Part shown: piece after piece, positions 18,657 to 28,190 of the stretch | Position numbering within the stretch: position 1 is the first letter of the stretch | How the letters are laid out: each line of letters opens with the position of its first letter | Origin: Chloroflexota bacterium | Lineage (GTDB): Bacteria; Chloroflexota; Anaerolineae; Anaerolineales; UBA4823 | Assembly (NCBI GenBank): GCA_029265355.1 | Contig: JAJUJL010000007.1 | Location: 1-64,000, forward strand | Direction of reading: 5' to 3' | Length of the DNA stretch: 64,000 nucleotides | The notes under the pieces: generated by a model | Told to the model about the DNA's origin: nothing | Seen by the model: only the letters and a program-made list of their open reading frames with translations | Databases searched by the model: none | Translations under genes and position numbers: made by a program

Positions 18657-19530
18657 AAGTATTTGGCAAAGGATTTCCCAGAATTCGCTTGTCCGGAAGA
18701 GCGTCTCAATTGCCATGCAGTTACCGCGCGCGGCTGTGCGGGCGACGGCGACACGCAGCGATTATTCCAAATTTCCCCCCATACTTGCCAATTCCTTTCC
18801 CAAGAGCGGAACGCATCTGCTGCTTCAGATCCTGAGCGGTTTACCGGATACGCGCACGTACCGCTCATTTATTGCCTCGCAGCCCTCTGTGCCCTTCCGT
18901 GAGCGATCCCACCAGTCACATTTGACCTTGCTCAGGCGCATCGTACCCGGTGAACTGGCAGCCGCTCACTTGTTTTATCACCCCCAATTTCACACCGCTC
19001 TGAACGAGATCAACTGCGTTCACTATTTCATATACCGTGACTTAAGGGATGTTGTGGTATCCGAAGCCTATTACCTCACCTATATGAACCCGTGGCACAG
19101 GATGCACCCTTATTTTGCCCGCCTGGAGAGGATGCAGGATCGAATCTCCCTGGCAATCCTTGGTTTACCCGAGTCGAACGGCAAGCTGCATTACCCGGAT
19201 ATCGGCGTAAGGTTCAGACGATATTCTGGCTGGCTCGAGAACCAGGATGTGCTCTCTGTGCGCTTCGAGGATTTGGTATCCAGCTTGCGCAGCCAGGTAT
19301 TGGAAAGAATCGTCGATTTCTATCGAGCGCACACTGATCCATCATCCAGCAACGGATTCAACATAGACGACCTGGAAGCAAAGATCGATCCTCACAAATC
19401 TCACACGTTTCGCCAGGGACAGGTGGGGGGGTGGCGCGACCAGTTCACACCCAAGCACACGGCGCAGTTCAAAGAGGTCGCTGGCGAGCTGTTAATTCAA
19501 CTTGGGTACGAGAAAGACCTGAACTGGTAA
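18625..19530 (+). CDS. Sulfotransferase-family protein
   Basis: PAPS-binding-like 'NSFPKSGTHLLLQILSGLP', 'YFIYRDLRDVVVSEAYYL', 'HTFRQGQVGGWRDQFT'. Confidence 0.88.
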   Translation: MSRVNMQSTPKSIWQRISQNSLVRKSVSIAMQLPRAAVRATATRSDYSKFPPILANSFPKSGTHLLLQILSGLPDTRTYRSFIASQPSVPFRERSHQSHLTLLRRIVPGELAAAHLFYHPQFHTALNEINCVHYFIYRDLRDVVVSEAYYLTYMNPWHRMHPYFARLERMQDRISLAILGLPESNGKLHYPDIGVRFRRYSGWLENQDVLSVRFEDLVSSLRSQVLERIVDFYRAHTDPSSSNGFNIDDLEAKIDPHKSHTFRQGQVGGWRDQFTPKHTAQFKEVAGELLIQLGYEKDLNW

Positions 19531-19539
19531 GACGCCTCC

Positions 19540-20739
19540 ATGCGCATCGCTTTGCATGATTACGGCGGTTATGCGTTCACTGTCCAGTTAGCCAGAGAGC
19601 TGGCGCGCCGCAAACACCAGGTGCTCTACCTGTACAGCGCCAGCACACAAGCCGTGCAACGAGGGGACTATCACGCTGCCGCGCAAGATCTGCCCCAGCT
19701 AGAGATCTGCACCATTTCGCTGGATAAACCCTTCGAGAAATACAATTTGATTCAGCGGCGGTTCCAAGAGGCCGAGTACGGACGGCGCGCAGCGGAAGCG
19801 ATCGCTGCCTTCCGGCCTGGGGTCATCTTGTCTGCCAACACACCCCTGGACGCCCAGGTGCACATTCTGAAGATTGCCAAACGAACGCGGGCGCGTTTCA
19901 TCTTCTGGGTTCAGGATCTCATCAGCGTGGCGACCCGTCAAATCCTGAGCAAGCGCTCTCCCTGGCTGGGAAAGGTCGTTGGCGCAGTCTATTCCAGGGT
20001 AGAGCGGCGCCTGATCCAAGAGAGCGATGGCATTCTCGTGATCGCCGACGATTTCTTGCCCACCATCCACCGCTGGCGAGGGCAGGACAGCCAAAGCGTT
20101 CGCGTGATTCCAAACTGGGCGCCGCTCGAAGATTTTCCTGCTCTTCCAAAACGCAACCCCTGGAGCATCGAGAACGATTTGCAAGACAAGTTCCTCTTTC
20201 TCTATTCAGGCATTTTGGGGCTCAAGCATAATCCCGAGCTGTTGCTGGCGCTTGCGGGTGAATTTTCAAGTGAACGGGATGTGCAGGTCGGCGTCATCTC
20301 CGCAGGCGCCGGTGCACAGCAGCTCCAGACGGAGGCGTTGCGCAGGGGCGCCAATAATCTCGTCACCTGGGATTTCCAACCCATTCAGCGGGTGAAAGAG
20401 ACCCTGGCTTCGGCGGATGTCTTGACGGCGATTCTAAACCCAGATGCTGCCTCGTTCTCCGTACCATCCAAAGTGCTGACCTATTTCTGCGCTGGTCGCC
20501 CCGTTCTGCTTTCTATTTCGCCCCAGAACGCTATCGCCCGGCTGGTGTCGCAGGAAAAATTGGGGCTGATCGCTCCTGCTGGCGATGCGCCAGCTTACTG
20601 CACAGCCGCCAGGACTTTGTTTCACGCTCCAGAGCTGCGCTCCGAAATGGGTCAAAATGCTCGCCAATATGCAGAAAAGCATTTCAATATCCAAGCAATT
20701 GGTGACTCATTCGAGGACTTCATTGGTACTACGGTATAA
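19540..20739 (+). CDS. Glycosyltransferase (WcaI-like)
   Basis: 'KFLFLYSGILGLKHNPELLLALAGEF', 'VPSKVLTYFCAGRPVLLSI'. Confidence 0.88.
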   Translation: MRIALHDYGGYAFTVQLARELARRKHQVLYLYSASTQAVQRGDYHAAAQDLPQLEICTISLDKPFEKYNLIQRRFQEAEYGRRAAEAIAAFRPGVILSANTPLDAQVHILKIAKRTRARFIFWVQDLISVATRQILSKRSPWLGKVVGAVYSRVERRLIQESDGILVIADDFLPTIHRWRGQDSQSVRVIPNWAPLEDFPALPKRNPWSIENDLQDKFLFLYSGILGLKHNPELLLALAGEFSSERDVQVGVISAGAGAQQLQTEALRRGANNLVTWDFQPIQRVKETLASADVLTAILNPDAASFSVPSKVLTYFCAGRPVLLSISPQNAIARLVSQEKLGLIAPAGDAPAYCTAARTLFHAPELRSEMGQNARQYAEKHFNIQAIGDSFEDFIGTTV

Positions 20740-20766
20740 TTATCGAAAATTTTGGGGAAGATCATT

Positions 20767-22248
20767 ATGCGCGTTGGGATTGAGCCGTTCGAGATCATTC
20801 GCATAGCTGAGAGTTACCGACCTGGCCTGCTTGGATGGTTGGGCTACTCTTCCCGTAGATGGTGGATGTCAACCGTTTTAGTCATCACCGACCTGGTTGC
20901 CCTGCTGGCAGCCACGATGGCTGCTGTGGGCATCACCAACTTGATGCCGAGGGGGGCGGCAGTGATTACCGAATTGCGCATGCTCTCTCCATTGCTCCTG
21001 GTATTCCCATTGACATTTTTATTGGATGGTCTTTACCCGGCGATTGGGTTGAGCCCGGTGGATGAAATCCGCCGCCTGGTGACGCGCACATCCCTGGTGT
21101 TCATCATCCTGTGCATCGTAGCTGTTCAATTTGACATTGCTCAGGGCAATGGATCGCTCCTTCTCATAGCGGCCTGGACATTTTCGCTGGCGACCATCGT
21201 CTCCTTTCGCTGGCTCGTGCGGGCGATTGCCGCATACTACAAGCTGTGGGGCGAGCCGATCGCAATTATCGGCGATCAAGAAAGCGCCAAGCGCGTGCGG
21301 CGATATCTAAAACAAAATCCAAACCTGGGTTTGATCCCCAAGCTCCTGATCACGGATGTGCACACCCTTGCTGCTAAGGACCTTTTTGACTCGAAGCACG
21401 CACACTCGCCGACGGCGAACGAGATCGCGCTGAAACAGGAGAATCCACCTGTGCGCACTGCCATCCTGGCGCTGTGGGAAATCGATGATGAAAAACACCA
21501 GGCTATCATCGAATGGAGCCGTTCAAAGTTTGATCGTCTCTATCTCACCGCTGCGCCATGGACATCGGAAGCATTAGCGCCTTTCACGTCAGATGGCAAA
21601 GTCGGTTTCGAGATTGACAACCAATTCTCCAGGCCTTTCTTCATGATGATTAAGCGCCTGGTTGATATCGGCCTGGTGCTTGTTTCACTGCCGGTCGCGC
21701 TGCCGCTTTTAGGGCTGATTGCTATCGCAGTGCGCCTGGACTCGAAAGGTCCCAGTTTCTACAGGCAGGAACGCATTGGCAAGTATGGAAAACCGTTCAT
21801 GGTGTGGAAAGTGCGCACGATGACGGTGGACGCGGACGAGGTTCTGAAAGAGTATTTGAACCAACACCCCGAACTACAGCAAGAATGGAATGCCAATCAT
21901 AAGCTGAAGCACGACCCAAGGGTGACGCGGCTGGGGCATTTCCTGCGCAAATCCAGCCTGGATGAGTTGCCGCAACTATGGAATATTCTCATCGGAGAGA
22001 TGAGCGTCATCGGTCCCCGGCCGATTGTCAACAAAGAGAAAGCCTATTACGGCAACATCTTTCACCTCTACACCATGGTGCGACCCGGACTGACGGGTCT
22101 GTGGCAGGTTTCTGGACGCAATAACACCGACTACCCCACGCGCGTGCACCTGGATGGATACTATGTCCGCAACTGGTCTATCTGGCTGGACCTGTACATC
22201 TTGATCCGCACGGTGTGGGTGGTGTTGAGGCGCGACGGCGCTTATTAA
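20767..22248 (+). CDS. Undecaprenyl-phosphate sugar transferase (initiating, WbaP-like), copy 1
   Basis: N-terminal TM bundle; '[57 protein letters not shown]', '[24 protein letters not shown]'. Confidence 0.92.
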   Translation: MRVGIEPFEIIRIAESYRPGLLGWLGYSSRRWWMSTVLVITDLVALLAATMAAVGITNLMPRGAAVITELRMLSPLLLVFPLTFLLDGLYPAIGLSPVDEIRRLVTRTSLVFIILCIVAVQFDIAQGNGSLLLIAAWTFSLATIVSFRWLVRAIAAYYKLWGEPIAIIGDQESAKRVRRYLKQNPNLGLIPKLLITDVHTLAAKDLFDSKHAHSPTANEIALKQENPPVRTAILALWEIDDEKHQAIIEWSRSKFDRLYLTAAPWTSEALAPFTSDGKVGFEIDNQFSRPFFMMIKRLVDIGLVLVSLPVALPLLGLIAIAVRLDSKGPSFYRQERIGKYGKPFMVWKVRTMTVDADEVLKEYLNQHPELQQEWNANHKLKHDPRVTRLGHFLRKSSLDELPQLWNILIGEMSVIGPRPIVNKEKAYYGNIFHLYTMVRPGLTGLWQVSGRNNTDYPTRVHLDGYYVRNWSIWLDLYILIRTVWVVLRRDGAY

Positions 22249-22254
22249 TCGATT

Positions 22255-23517
22255 ATGTCGCCCCGCTTCAAATCGGCCCCTGCTGCATTGGCGCAGTTGG
22301 ATTTTTGGCTGACCGGGATTCTGGCCGCTCTGGGCTTGCTGCGAGAATCCTGGCTTCCGCTGATCGCGCTGGGGATTCTCGCACTGACCCTGACGCGCTG
22401 GGGCGCAGGGCGCGCCATCCTCCCCAGGACCCCCGTGGATCTCAGCGTGCTCGGATTGATCACCCTGCTCGGCATCAATCTAATCTTATCGCCGCAGAAA
22501 TCCACTTCGATCGTCCAGGCGGCCAGGATTTTCAGCGGTATCGGGCTAATGTACGCGCTGGTCGCGTGGCTTCGATCCCATCACCGGTTAGCGTGGACCA
22601 TCAATGGAATGGTGGGGCTACTGGTTCTGGTCTCGGTGTATGGGCTTTTTTCAGTCGACTGGTCCATCGAAAAAGCCACCCTCATACCCCAGGCAGTCTA
22701 CCGTGCGCTGACGCTGCGCCTGGCAGATCATGTGCACCCCAATGTGCTGGCAGGCGCTTTGATCCTGCTCTGGCTGCCGCTCCTGGGGGTGGCCTTGTTT
22801 TACACGGATCGTATGCCACCCAAACAGCGCTGGGTTGTGTTTTCAGCGCTATTGTTCTCCGCGGTGGTGCTGCTGTTGACCAAATCTCGTGGCGCGATGG
22901 TCAGCGTGGTGGTCGCTGTGCTGCTGCTGGTCGGACTGAAGTGGAAACGGGGCTGGATGGTCAGCCTGCTCGCAGTTTGCCTGGCAGCCATCCCCGCCTT
23001 AAACAGCGGAAAAACCGGGCTTTACCAGGCTCTCTTTGCGTCGAGCTCGTTGAGCACAATGGATATGCGGTTCGAAATTTGGAATCGCGCCGTCCTATTG
23101 ATCGAGGACTTTCCCCTGAGTGGAACGGGCATCGGTTTGTTCTCACCCGTTGTCGAACGATTGTACCCGTTCTTTCTCCACCCGCCCGGCGCTATCCTGC
23201 ACAGCCACAACCTATTTTTGCAGATTGCGGTGGACCTGGGACTGCCCGGTCTAATCGCCTGGCTTGCGATCCTGCTGGGAGTGCTGCATGCCGCCTGGCG
23301 CACCTGGACGGTTACCCCCCCAGGGAGCTTGATGAACGCCCTGGCGGCAGGATGGCTGGCAGCGCTGGTTGCCCTGGCGGCGCATGGGATGGTCGATTCA
23401 GTCACCTGGGGGATGGTGCGCTCTGCGCCGCTGGTGTGGGTTTTGTGGGGCGCGGCGCTGGCGAATCACCATCTCGCATGCAGAGAGGCGCAGGGCACGA
23501 TCTCCAATGCGACTTGA
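22255..23517 (+). CDS. O-antigen ligase/polymerase family protein (second Wzy-like)
   Basis: Polytopic; 'HVHPNVLAGALILLWLPLL', 'FPLSGTGIGLFSPV'. Confidence 0.85.
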   Translation: MSPRFKSAPAALAQLDFWLTGILAALGLLRESWLPLIALGILALTLTRWGAGRAILPRTPVDLSVLGLITLLGINLILSPQKSTSIVQAARIFSGIGLMYALVAWLRSHHRLAWTINGMVGLLVLVSVYGLFSVDWSIEKATLIPQAVYRALTLRLADHVHPNVLAGALILLWLPLLGVALFYTDRMPPKQRWVVFSALLFSAVVLLLTKSRGAMVSVVVAVLLLVGLKWKRGWMVSLLAVCLAAIPALNSGKTGLYQALFASSSLSTMDMRFEIWNRAVLLIEDFPLSGTGIGLFSPVVERLYPFFLHPPGAILHSHNLFLQIAVDLGLPGLIAWLAILLGVLHAAWRTWTVTPPGSLMNALAAGWLAALVALAAHGMVDSVTWGMVRSAPLVWVLWGAALANHHLACREAQGTISNAT

Positions 23518-24259
23518 CCTCTGCGGCGTCCTGCTCTCTCCCGTCACCCGCGCCGAGGTGATCACCGCCATTTGCCAGGCGGCTGTCAACCGCCAGCGCC
23601 TGCTCACTGCTTACGCCAACGCCCACACCATCAACCTGGCGCAAGAGCTGCCATGGTTTCGCGATTTTCTCAACCGGGCGGATATCACCTTCTGCGACGG
23701 CTTTGGCGTGCTGTGGGGGGCGCGCCTGCTGGGCCAGCGCCTGCCAGAGCGCTTCACTCCGCCAGACTGGTTTCCCGAGCTGGCAGCGGCGTGCGCCGCC
23801 CAGGGTGTGAGCCTGTACTTCCTCGGTTCCCAGGCGCATGCGCTGAAGAAAGCGGCTGCGGCGCTGAAAACCCAGCTCCCATCGCTGAACATCGCAGGCA
23901 TGCAGCATGGTTACTTCGATAAAACTCCCGGCAGTGCAGAAAACGAGGGCGTGGTGCAAGCCATCAACGCCGCCCAGGCCGGTGTGCTGGTGGTCGGTAT
24001 GGGACAGCCCCTGCAGGAGCAATGGCTTGTGGAGAACTGGGACAAGCTCAACGCCAGCGTGGCGCTGCCGGTCGGCGCCATGTTCGATTACCTGGCAGGC
24101 GAGACGCGCCGCGCCCCGCGCTGGCTGACAGATCATGGCCTGGAGTGGTTGGGGCGATTGCTGGTAGAGCCCGCCCGGCTGGGGCAGCGCTACCTGCTGG
24201 GCAACCCCCGCTTCTTGTGGCGGGTGCTGCTGCAGCGTCTGAGAAGAAAGTCGCGCTAG
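23507..24259 (+). CDS. WecB/TagA/CpsF family glycosyltransferase
   Basis: 'TAYANAHTINLAQE', 'ADITFCDGFGVLWGARLLG', 'LVVGMGQPLQEQWL', 'VGAMFDYLAG'. Confidence 0.93.
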   Translation: MRLDLCGVLLSPVTRAEVITAICQAAVNRQRLLTAYANAHTINLAQELPWFRDFLNRADITFCDGFGVLWGARLLGQRLPERFTPPDWFPELAAACAAQGVSLYFLGSQAHALKKAAAALKTQLPSLNIAGMQHGYFDKTPGSAENEGVVQAINAAQAGVLVVGMGQPLQEQWLVENWDKLNASVALPVGAMFDYLAGETRRAPRWLTDHGLEWLGRLLVEPARLGQRYLLGNPRFLWRVLLQRLRRKSR

Positions 24260-24296
24260 CCCAGCGGGTGGGTTATAATTTCCTGCGCCAGCTACG

Positions 24297-25709
24297 ATGT
24301 TAAGACGATTCTCGATCGATTTTGCGGTATTCTCCGCCTGCCTGGACGCCGGCTTAATGGGGGTGGCGCTGTTCCTGGCGGTGAGGTTGCGCCCCGCGCT
24401 GAGCGGGCTGGCAGGCATACGCGATATCCCGCCGCCGTATGCGATCCCGGCCTGGCTGTATCCCCTGTTCGTGGGGGTGTGGATCGCCTTGCTGGCAGCC
24501 AACCAGGTTTATGATGGCCGGCGCAACCTGCGCCTGTGGCGCGAGCTTGCCAGCCTGACTTTGGGCTCTTTCCTGGCATTGACCAGCCTGGCAGGCATCC
24601 TGTTTCTCAGCTACCGCGAGCTGTCGCGTGCCTTGTTCCTGTTTTTCTTCACTTTGGGCTTTGCCTTGCTCATGGCCTGGCGCTTGCTGCTGCGCCTGGC
24701 CTACAGCCGCGGCATACTGGCCGGTGTGCAGCCGCGCAATATCCTGATCGTTGGCGCTGGCGTGCTGGGGCGGGATGTGGAGCGGGAAGTGCGCGCCTAT
24801 CATGAACTGGGGCTGCGCCTGGTGGGCTTCCTGGATGACGACCAGACCAAGCGCATGAACAGCAGCCAGATCCTGGGCACGCTGAATGACGCCATCGACA
24901 TCGTGACCCGGCACAATATCGATGAGGTGGTCATCGCCCTGCCGCCACGCGCTTACGAGCGCGTCTTTCGCCTGGTGGGCGAGCTGCACAACCTGCCGGT
25001 GCACGTGTGGATCATTCCCGATTACTTCAGCCTGGCGCTGCACCGCATGGCCATGGAAGAATTCGCCGGCATTCCCATGCTGGACCTGCGCGCCCCCGCC
25101 ATCAACTACCAGCAGCGGGTGGTGAAGCGCCTGTTCGACCTGCTGGTGGTGCTGCTCAGCTTGCCGGTGACGCTGCCGCTGATGGGGCTGGCGGCCCTGG
25201 CGATCCGCCTGGAAGGCAATGGGCCGGTGCTTTTCCGCCAGGCGCGCGTCGGCGAAAACGGCAAGGTGTTCCAGATGCTCAAGTTCCGCACGATGGTGCC
25301 CGGAGCAGAGCAGTTGCGCCACCAGGTCGAAAAGCTGGACGAAAACGGCAACCTGGTGCACAAGCACCCGGATGATCCGCGCATCACCCGCGTTGGACGC
25401 ATCTTGCGGCGCACCAGCCTGGACGAGCTGCCCAACCTGTGGAATATTCTCAAGGGCGAGATGAGCCTGGTGGGACCACGCCCCGAACTGCCGCACCTGG
25501 TGGATCGCTATCAACCCTGGCAGCGCAAACGCTTTTCTGTTCCACAGGGCTTGACTGGCTGGTGGCAGGTCAACGGGCGCAGCACCCGCCCCATGCACCT
25601 GAACACCGAAGACGATTTGTACTACATTCAAAACTATTCCCTGTGGCTGGATATTTTGATCTTGTTCAAGACCATTGGCGTCGTACTGCGCGGCAAGGGC
25701 GCCTATTGA
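24297..25709 (+). CDS. Undecaprenyl-phosphate sugar transferase (WcaJ-like), copy 2
   Basis: CoA-binding-like domain plus 'KRLFDLLVVLLSLPVTLPLMGLAALAIRLEGNGPVLFRQARVG', 'TSLDELPNLWNILKGEMSLVGPRPE'. Confidence 0.93.
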   Translation: MLRRFSIDFAVFSACLDAGLMGVALFLAVRLRPALSGLAGIRDIPPPYAIPAWLYPLFVGVWIALLAANQVYDGRRNLRLWRELASLTLGSFLALTSLAGILFLSYRELSRALFLFFFTLGFALLMAWRLLLRLAYSRGILAGVQPRNILIVGAGVLGRDVEREVRAYHELGLRLVGFLDDDQTKRMNSSQILGTLNDAIDIVTRHNIDEVVIALPPRAYERVFRLVGELHNLPVHVWIIPDYFSLALHRMAMEEFAGIPMLDLRAPAINYQQRVVKRLFDLLVVLLSLPVTLPLMGLAALAIRLEGNGPVLFRQARVGENGKVFQMLKFRTMVPGAEQLRHQVEKLDENGNLVHKHPDDPRITRVGRILRRTSLDELPNLWNILKGEMSLVGPRPELPHLVDRYQPWQRKRFSVPQGLTGWWQVNGRSTRPMHLNTEDDLYYIQNYSLWLDILILFKTIGVVLRGKGAY

Positions 25710-25767
25710 ACGGGCGCGCTCGTAGAGATGTCGCCAAAATTTCTCACCCACTTCTTCGATTGGAGCG

Positions 25768-27105
25768 ATGGCAATGACTGATTTCGAGGCAGAGATCGAC
25801 CTGCGACCCCTGGCAGCCGCGTTGTTGAAGGACTGGTGGCGCATCCTGGCCCTGGCTGTTGCCGGAGCAGCGCTGCTGATTGCGCTTGGCATGAGGATGC
25901 CGCGCCAATATTCGAGCAGCGCAACATTGCTGCTCACCCGCTCGCGATCCGTATTGGAGCTCGCCGACCAGTTTCCCACGATCAACGAAAATATTGACTC
26001 GCGCTCACGCCTGGACGCGCTGCTTTCGATTGCCTCCAGCGACGCCATTGCCAACCAGGTGATCCGTGATGTGGGCGATCAACTTCCGGAGGACTATCGC
26101 ACCCGCTCCGACCTGCGCAGCGCCGTTGAGATCTCCAGCAAAGGAGACACGATCCTGATCAAGGCCAGCATGCAGACGCCGGAAGATGCCATGGCGGTGG
26201 CCAGCGCCTGGGCGCGCCACGCGGTGCGCGCCATTAACCAGGCCTACAGCGGTGTGCAGCCATTGGAACAAATCGACAGCCAGCTTTCAACCGCCCAGCA
26301 AAGCTATCAGCAAGCGCAGAAAGAGCTGGAAACCTTCCTGGAAACCAGCCCGGTGGCCCTGCTCGAAACTCAGATTTCCCAGGCGCAAGAGCTGCTCAAT
26401 CTGATGGCGGGAAAGCCGACCCGGCAGATTCAGTTGTACGAAAGCCGCCGGCAGGGCGCGCTGTCCATCAGCCTGCAGGCGCGGGCGCTGCTGGCTCAAA
26501 TTGAATCGGGCAGCCGCTCCCAGGCTGGCGCTTTTGGCGATGCTTTAGCGGTCACGCTGGCGCGCGCCAACTTGCTGGGCTTAACGACATCAGATCAGCA
26601 GCCAGCGACGCCATACTTGCTTCAAGTCAACCTGCAGCCAGAGCTTGAACTGGACAGCGAATTGGCTGCCAGCGACCTGCGCGCCCTGGCAGCGCTGGCT
26701 GAGACAGAGGCGGCAGCCCTGGATCGTGAGATCCAGGCCCAGTATGCGCAGCTCTATGGCCCGCAGAGCCTGCCGGAGATCGAAGCTGCCGCATCTCGCT
26801 TGAGCGAGTTAAAAACCCGCCTGGAGGCGGCTCTCTCCCGTCAAAAAGAGCTGCAGAGCGCCCGCGACTTATCCTGGCAGACCTACCAGGCGCTGGTCGA
26901 AAAAAGCGCCGAGCTGCGCAACACCGCCCAGGTGAATGACTATGTCAGCCTGGCGGCAGACGCCGTGCTGCCCGACCAACCAGACCAGCGCGGCTTGCTG
27001 GTGATGGCCGCCCTGGGGGCGCTGGCCGGGGCGCTGCTGGGAAGTTTGTGGTCGCTCTATCCCCTGCTGCGCAAGCAGTTGCAGCAGCTCGCGGCCTGGT
27101 CGTGA
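25768..27105 (+). CDS. Wzz-type chain-length/polysaccharide co-polymerase protein
   Basis: 'EIDLRPLAAALLKDWWRILALAVAGAALLIALGMRMPRQYSSSATLLL', coiled coil, C-terminal TM. Confidence 0.82.
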   Translation: MAMTDFEAEIDLRPLAAALLKDWWRILALAVAGAALLIALGMRMPRQYSSSATLLLTRSRSVLELADQFPTINENIDSRSRLDALLSIASSDAIANQVIRDVGDQLPEDYRTRSDLRSAVEISSKGDTILIKASMQTPEDAMAVASAWARHAVRAINQAYSGVQPLEQIDSQLSTAQQSYQQAQKELETFLETSPVALLETQISQAQELLNLMAGKPTRQIQLYESRRQGALSISLQARALLAQIESGSRSQAGAFGDALAVTLARANLLGLTTSDQQPATPYLLQVNLQPELELDSELAASDLRALAALAETEAAALDREIQAQYAQLYGPQSLPEIEAAASRLSELKTRLEAALSRQKELQSARDLSWQTYQALVEKSAELRNTAQVNDYVSLAADAVLPDQPDQRGLLVMAALGALAGALLGSLWSLYPLLRKQLQQLAAWS

Positions 27106-27127
27106 GACGACACTGGCTATGAATCGA

Positions 27128-27167
27128 AACTCGGTGCGCAGACTGGGTCGTAGCGCACCGAGTTTTT
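27128..27167 (+). terminator. Rho-independent terminator ending the exopolysaccharide operon
   Basis: AACTCGGTGCGC ... GCGCACCGAGTT perfect 12-bp stem then TTT. Confidence 0.9.
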
Positions 27168-27189
27168 CGGTTCAGGGTTTCTGAGCAGG

Positions 27190-28050
27190 CTAAGGAATGC
27201 TCAACACCGCGCCCGGGGTGAGCGTGTACGGCGCAGACAGGCCGTTGGCTGCGGCGATCGCCAGCGGATCGACATCGCCATAGTAGCAGGCGATGATGTA
27301 GATGTTGTCGCCGGTCTTCACCGTGTAGCTGGCCGGGTGGGCGCGCAGGGCGCGCGTGGTGGGGAATGGATCGGCGGTGGTGGGGATCTTCAAGACCAAT
27401 CCGCCGGGGTAGATCATGCCCCGCCACAAGCCATTTGCTCTCAGCAGGTCATCGGGATCGATGTTGTAGCGGCGAGCAATGCAGTAGGGAAACTCGCCGC
27501 GGCGCAAAGTGTGTGTGGCGGGGACGACGAGAGAGGGCGCAGCCACCTCGGCGGGCGCTTGCTGCCCACCGCCCTGCTCGCTGCCCGAGCCGCCCACGGT
27601 CACTTGCGGTAAGGTCACTTCCACCGGCGCCGCCGCGGGCACGCTGAGCACCGTGCCGGCAGCTACCTGCGGCTCCAGGATACAGTTGGCATCCATCAAC
27701 TGCTGGACGGAGAGGCCATACTGCTGCGCCAGGCTTTCCAGCGTGTCGCCTGGTTGCACGACCGTCGTGGACCAACCCAATGGGGATGGGCAGGCTGCCA
27801 GGCCAGGTTGGTTATCGTCGCTCGATGGCGCCCCGGGCTGGACGCCGGCACCCGGCTGCTCGACGCCTTTGGGCTCTGTGCCCTCGCTGGTTGGGCTGCC
27901 CAGGGCAGAGCCTGGCAGCGGGAAGGAAGGCGTGTCGCCGGTTTGGCCACTGGGGGGTTGATCCGATTGCCGGTAGCCCGGCATCTGGCATGCGGTGATT
28001 GCGATGCTCAAGACCAACAGCAGGACTGCGAATCGAACAGTGCGACTCAT
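27190..28050 (-). CDS. LysM-domain lipoprotein
   Basis: Lipobox 'LSIAITAC'; three LysM-like repeats ('VVQPGDTLESLAQQYGLSVQQLMDAN', 'LRRGEFPYCIARRYNIDPDDLLRANG', 'TVKTGDNIYIIACYYGDVDPLAIAAANG'). Confidence 0.92.
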   Translation of the reverse strand: MSRTVRFAVLLLVLSIAITACQMPGYRQSDQPPSGQTGDTPSFPLPGSALGSPTSEGTEPKGVEQPGAGVQPGAPSSDDNQPGLAACPSPLGWSTTVVQPGDTLESLAQQYGLSVQQLMDANCILEPQVAAGTVLSVPAAAPVEVTLPQVTVGGSGSEQGGGQQAPAEVAAPSLVVPATHTLRRGEFPYCIARRYNIDPDDLLRANGLWRGMIYPGGLVLKIPTTADPFPTTRALRAHPASYTVKTGDNIYIIACYYGDVDPLAIAAANGLSAPYTLTPGAVLSIP

Positions 28051-28190
28051 GAAACTCTCCTCCACAGATGAGTTCCCCCCACCTGGATAAACACTTCGTA
28101 GGGGATTATTGGGTATACTAATATGTACCATAGAAAACGGAAGTGCGCAATACGAGTTACAAGTTTTCCCCACCCTCAAGGAACTTCTCC

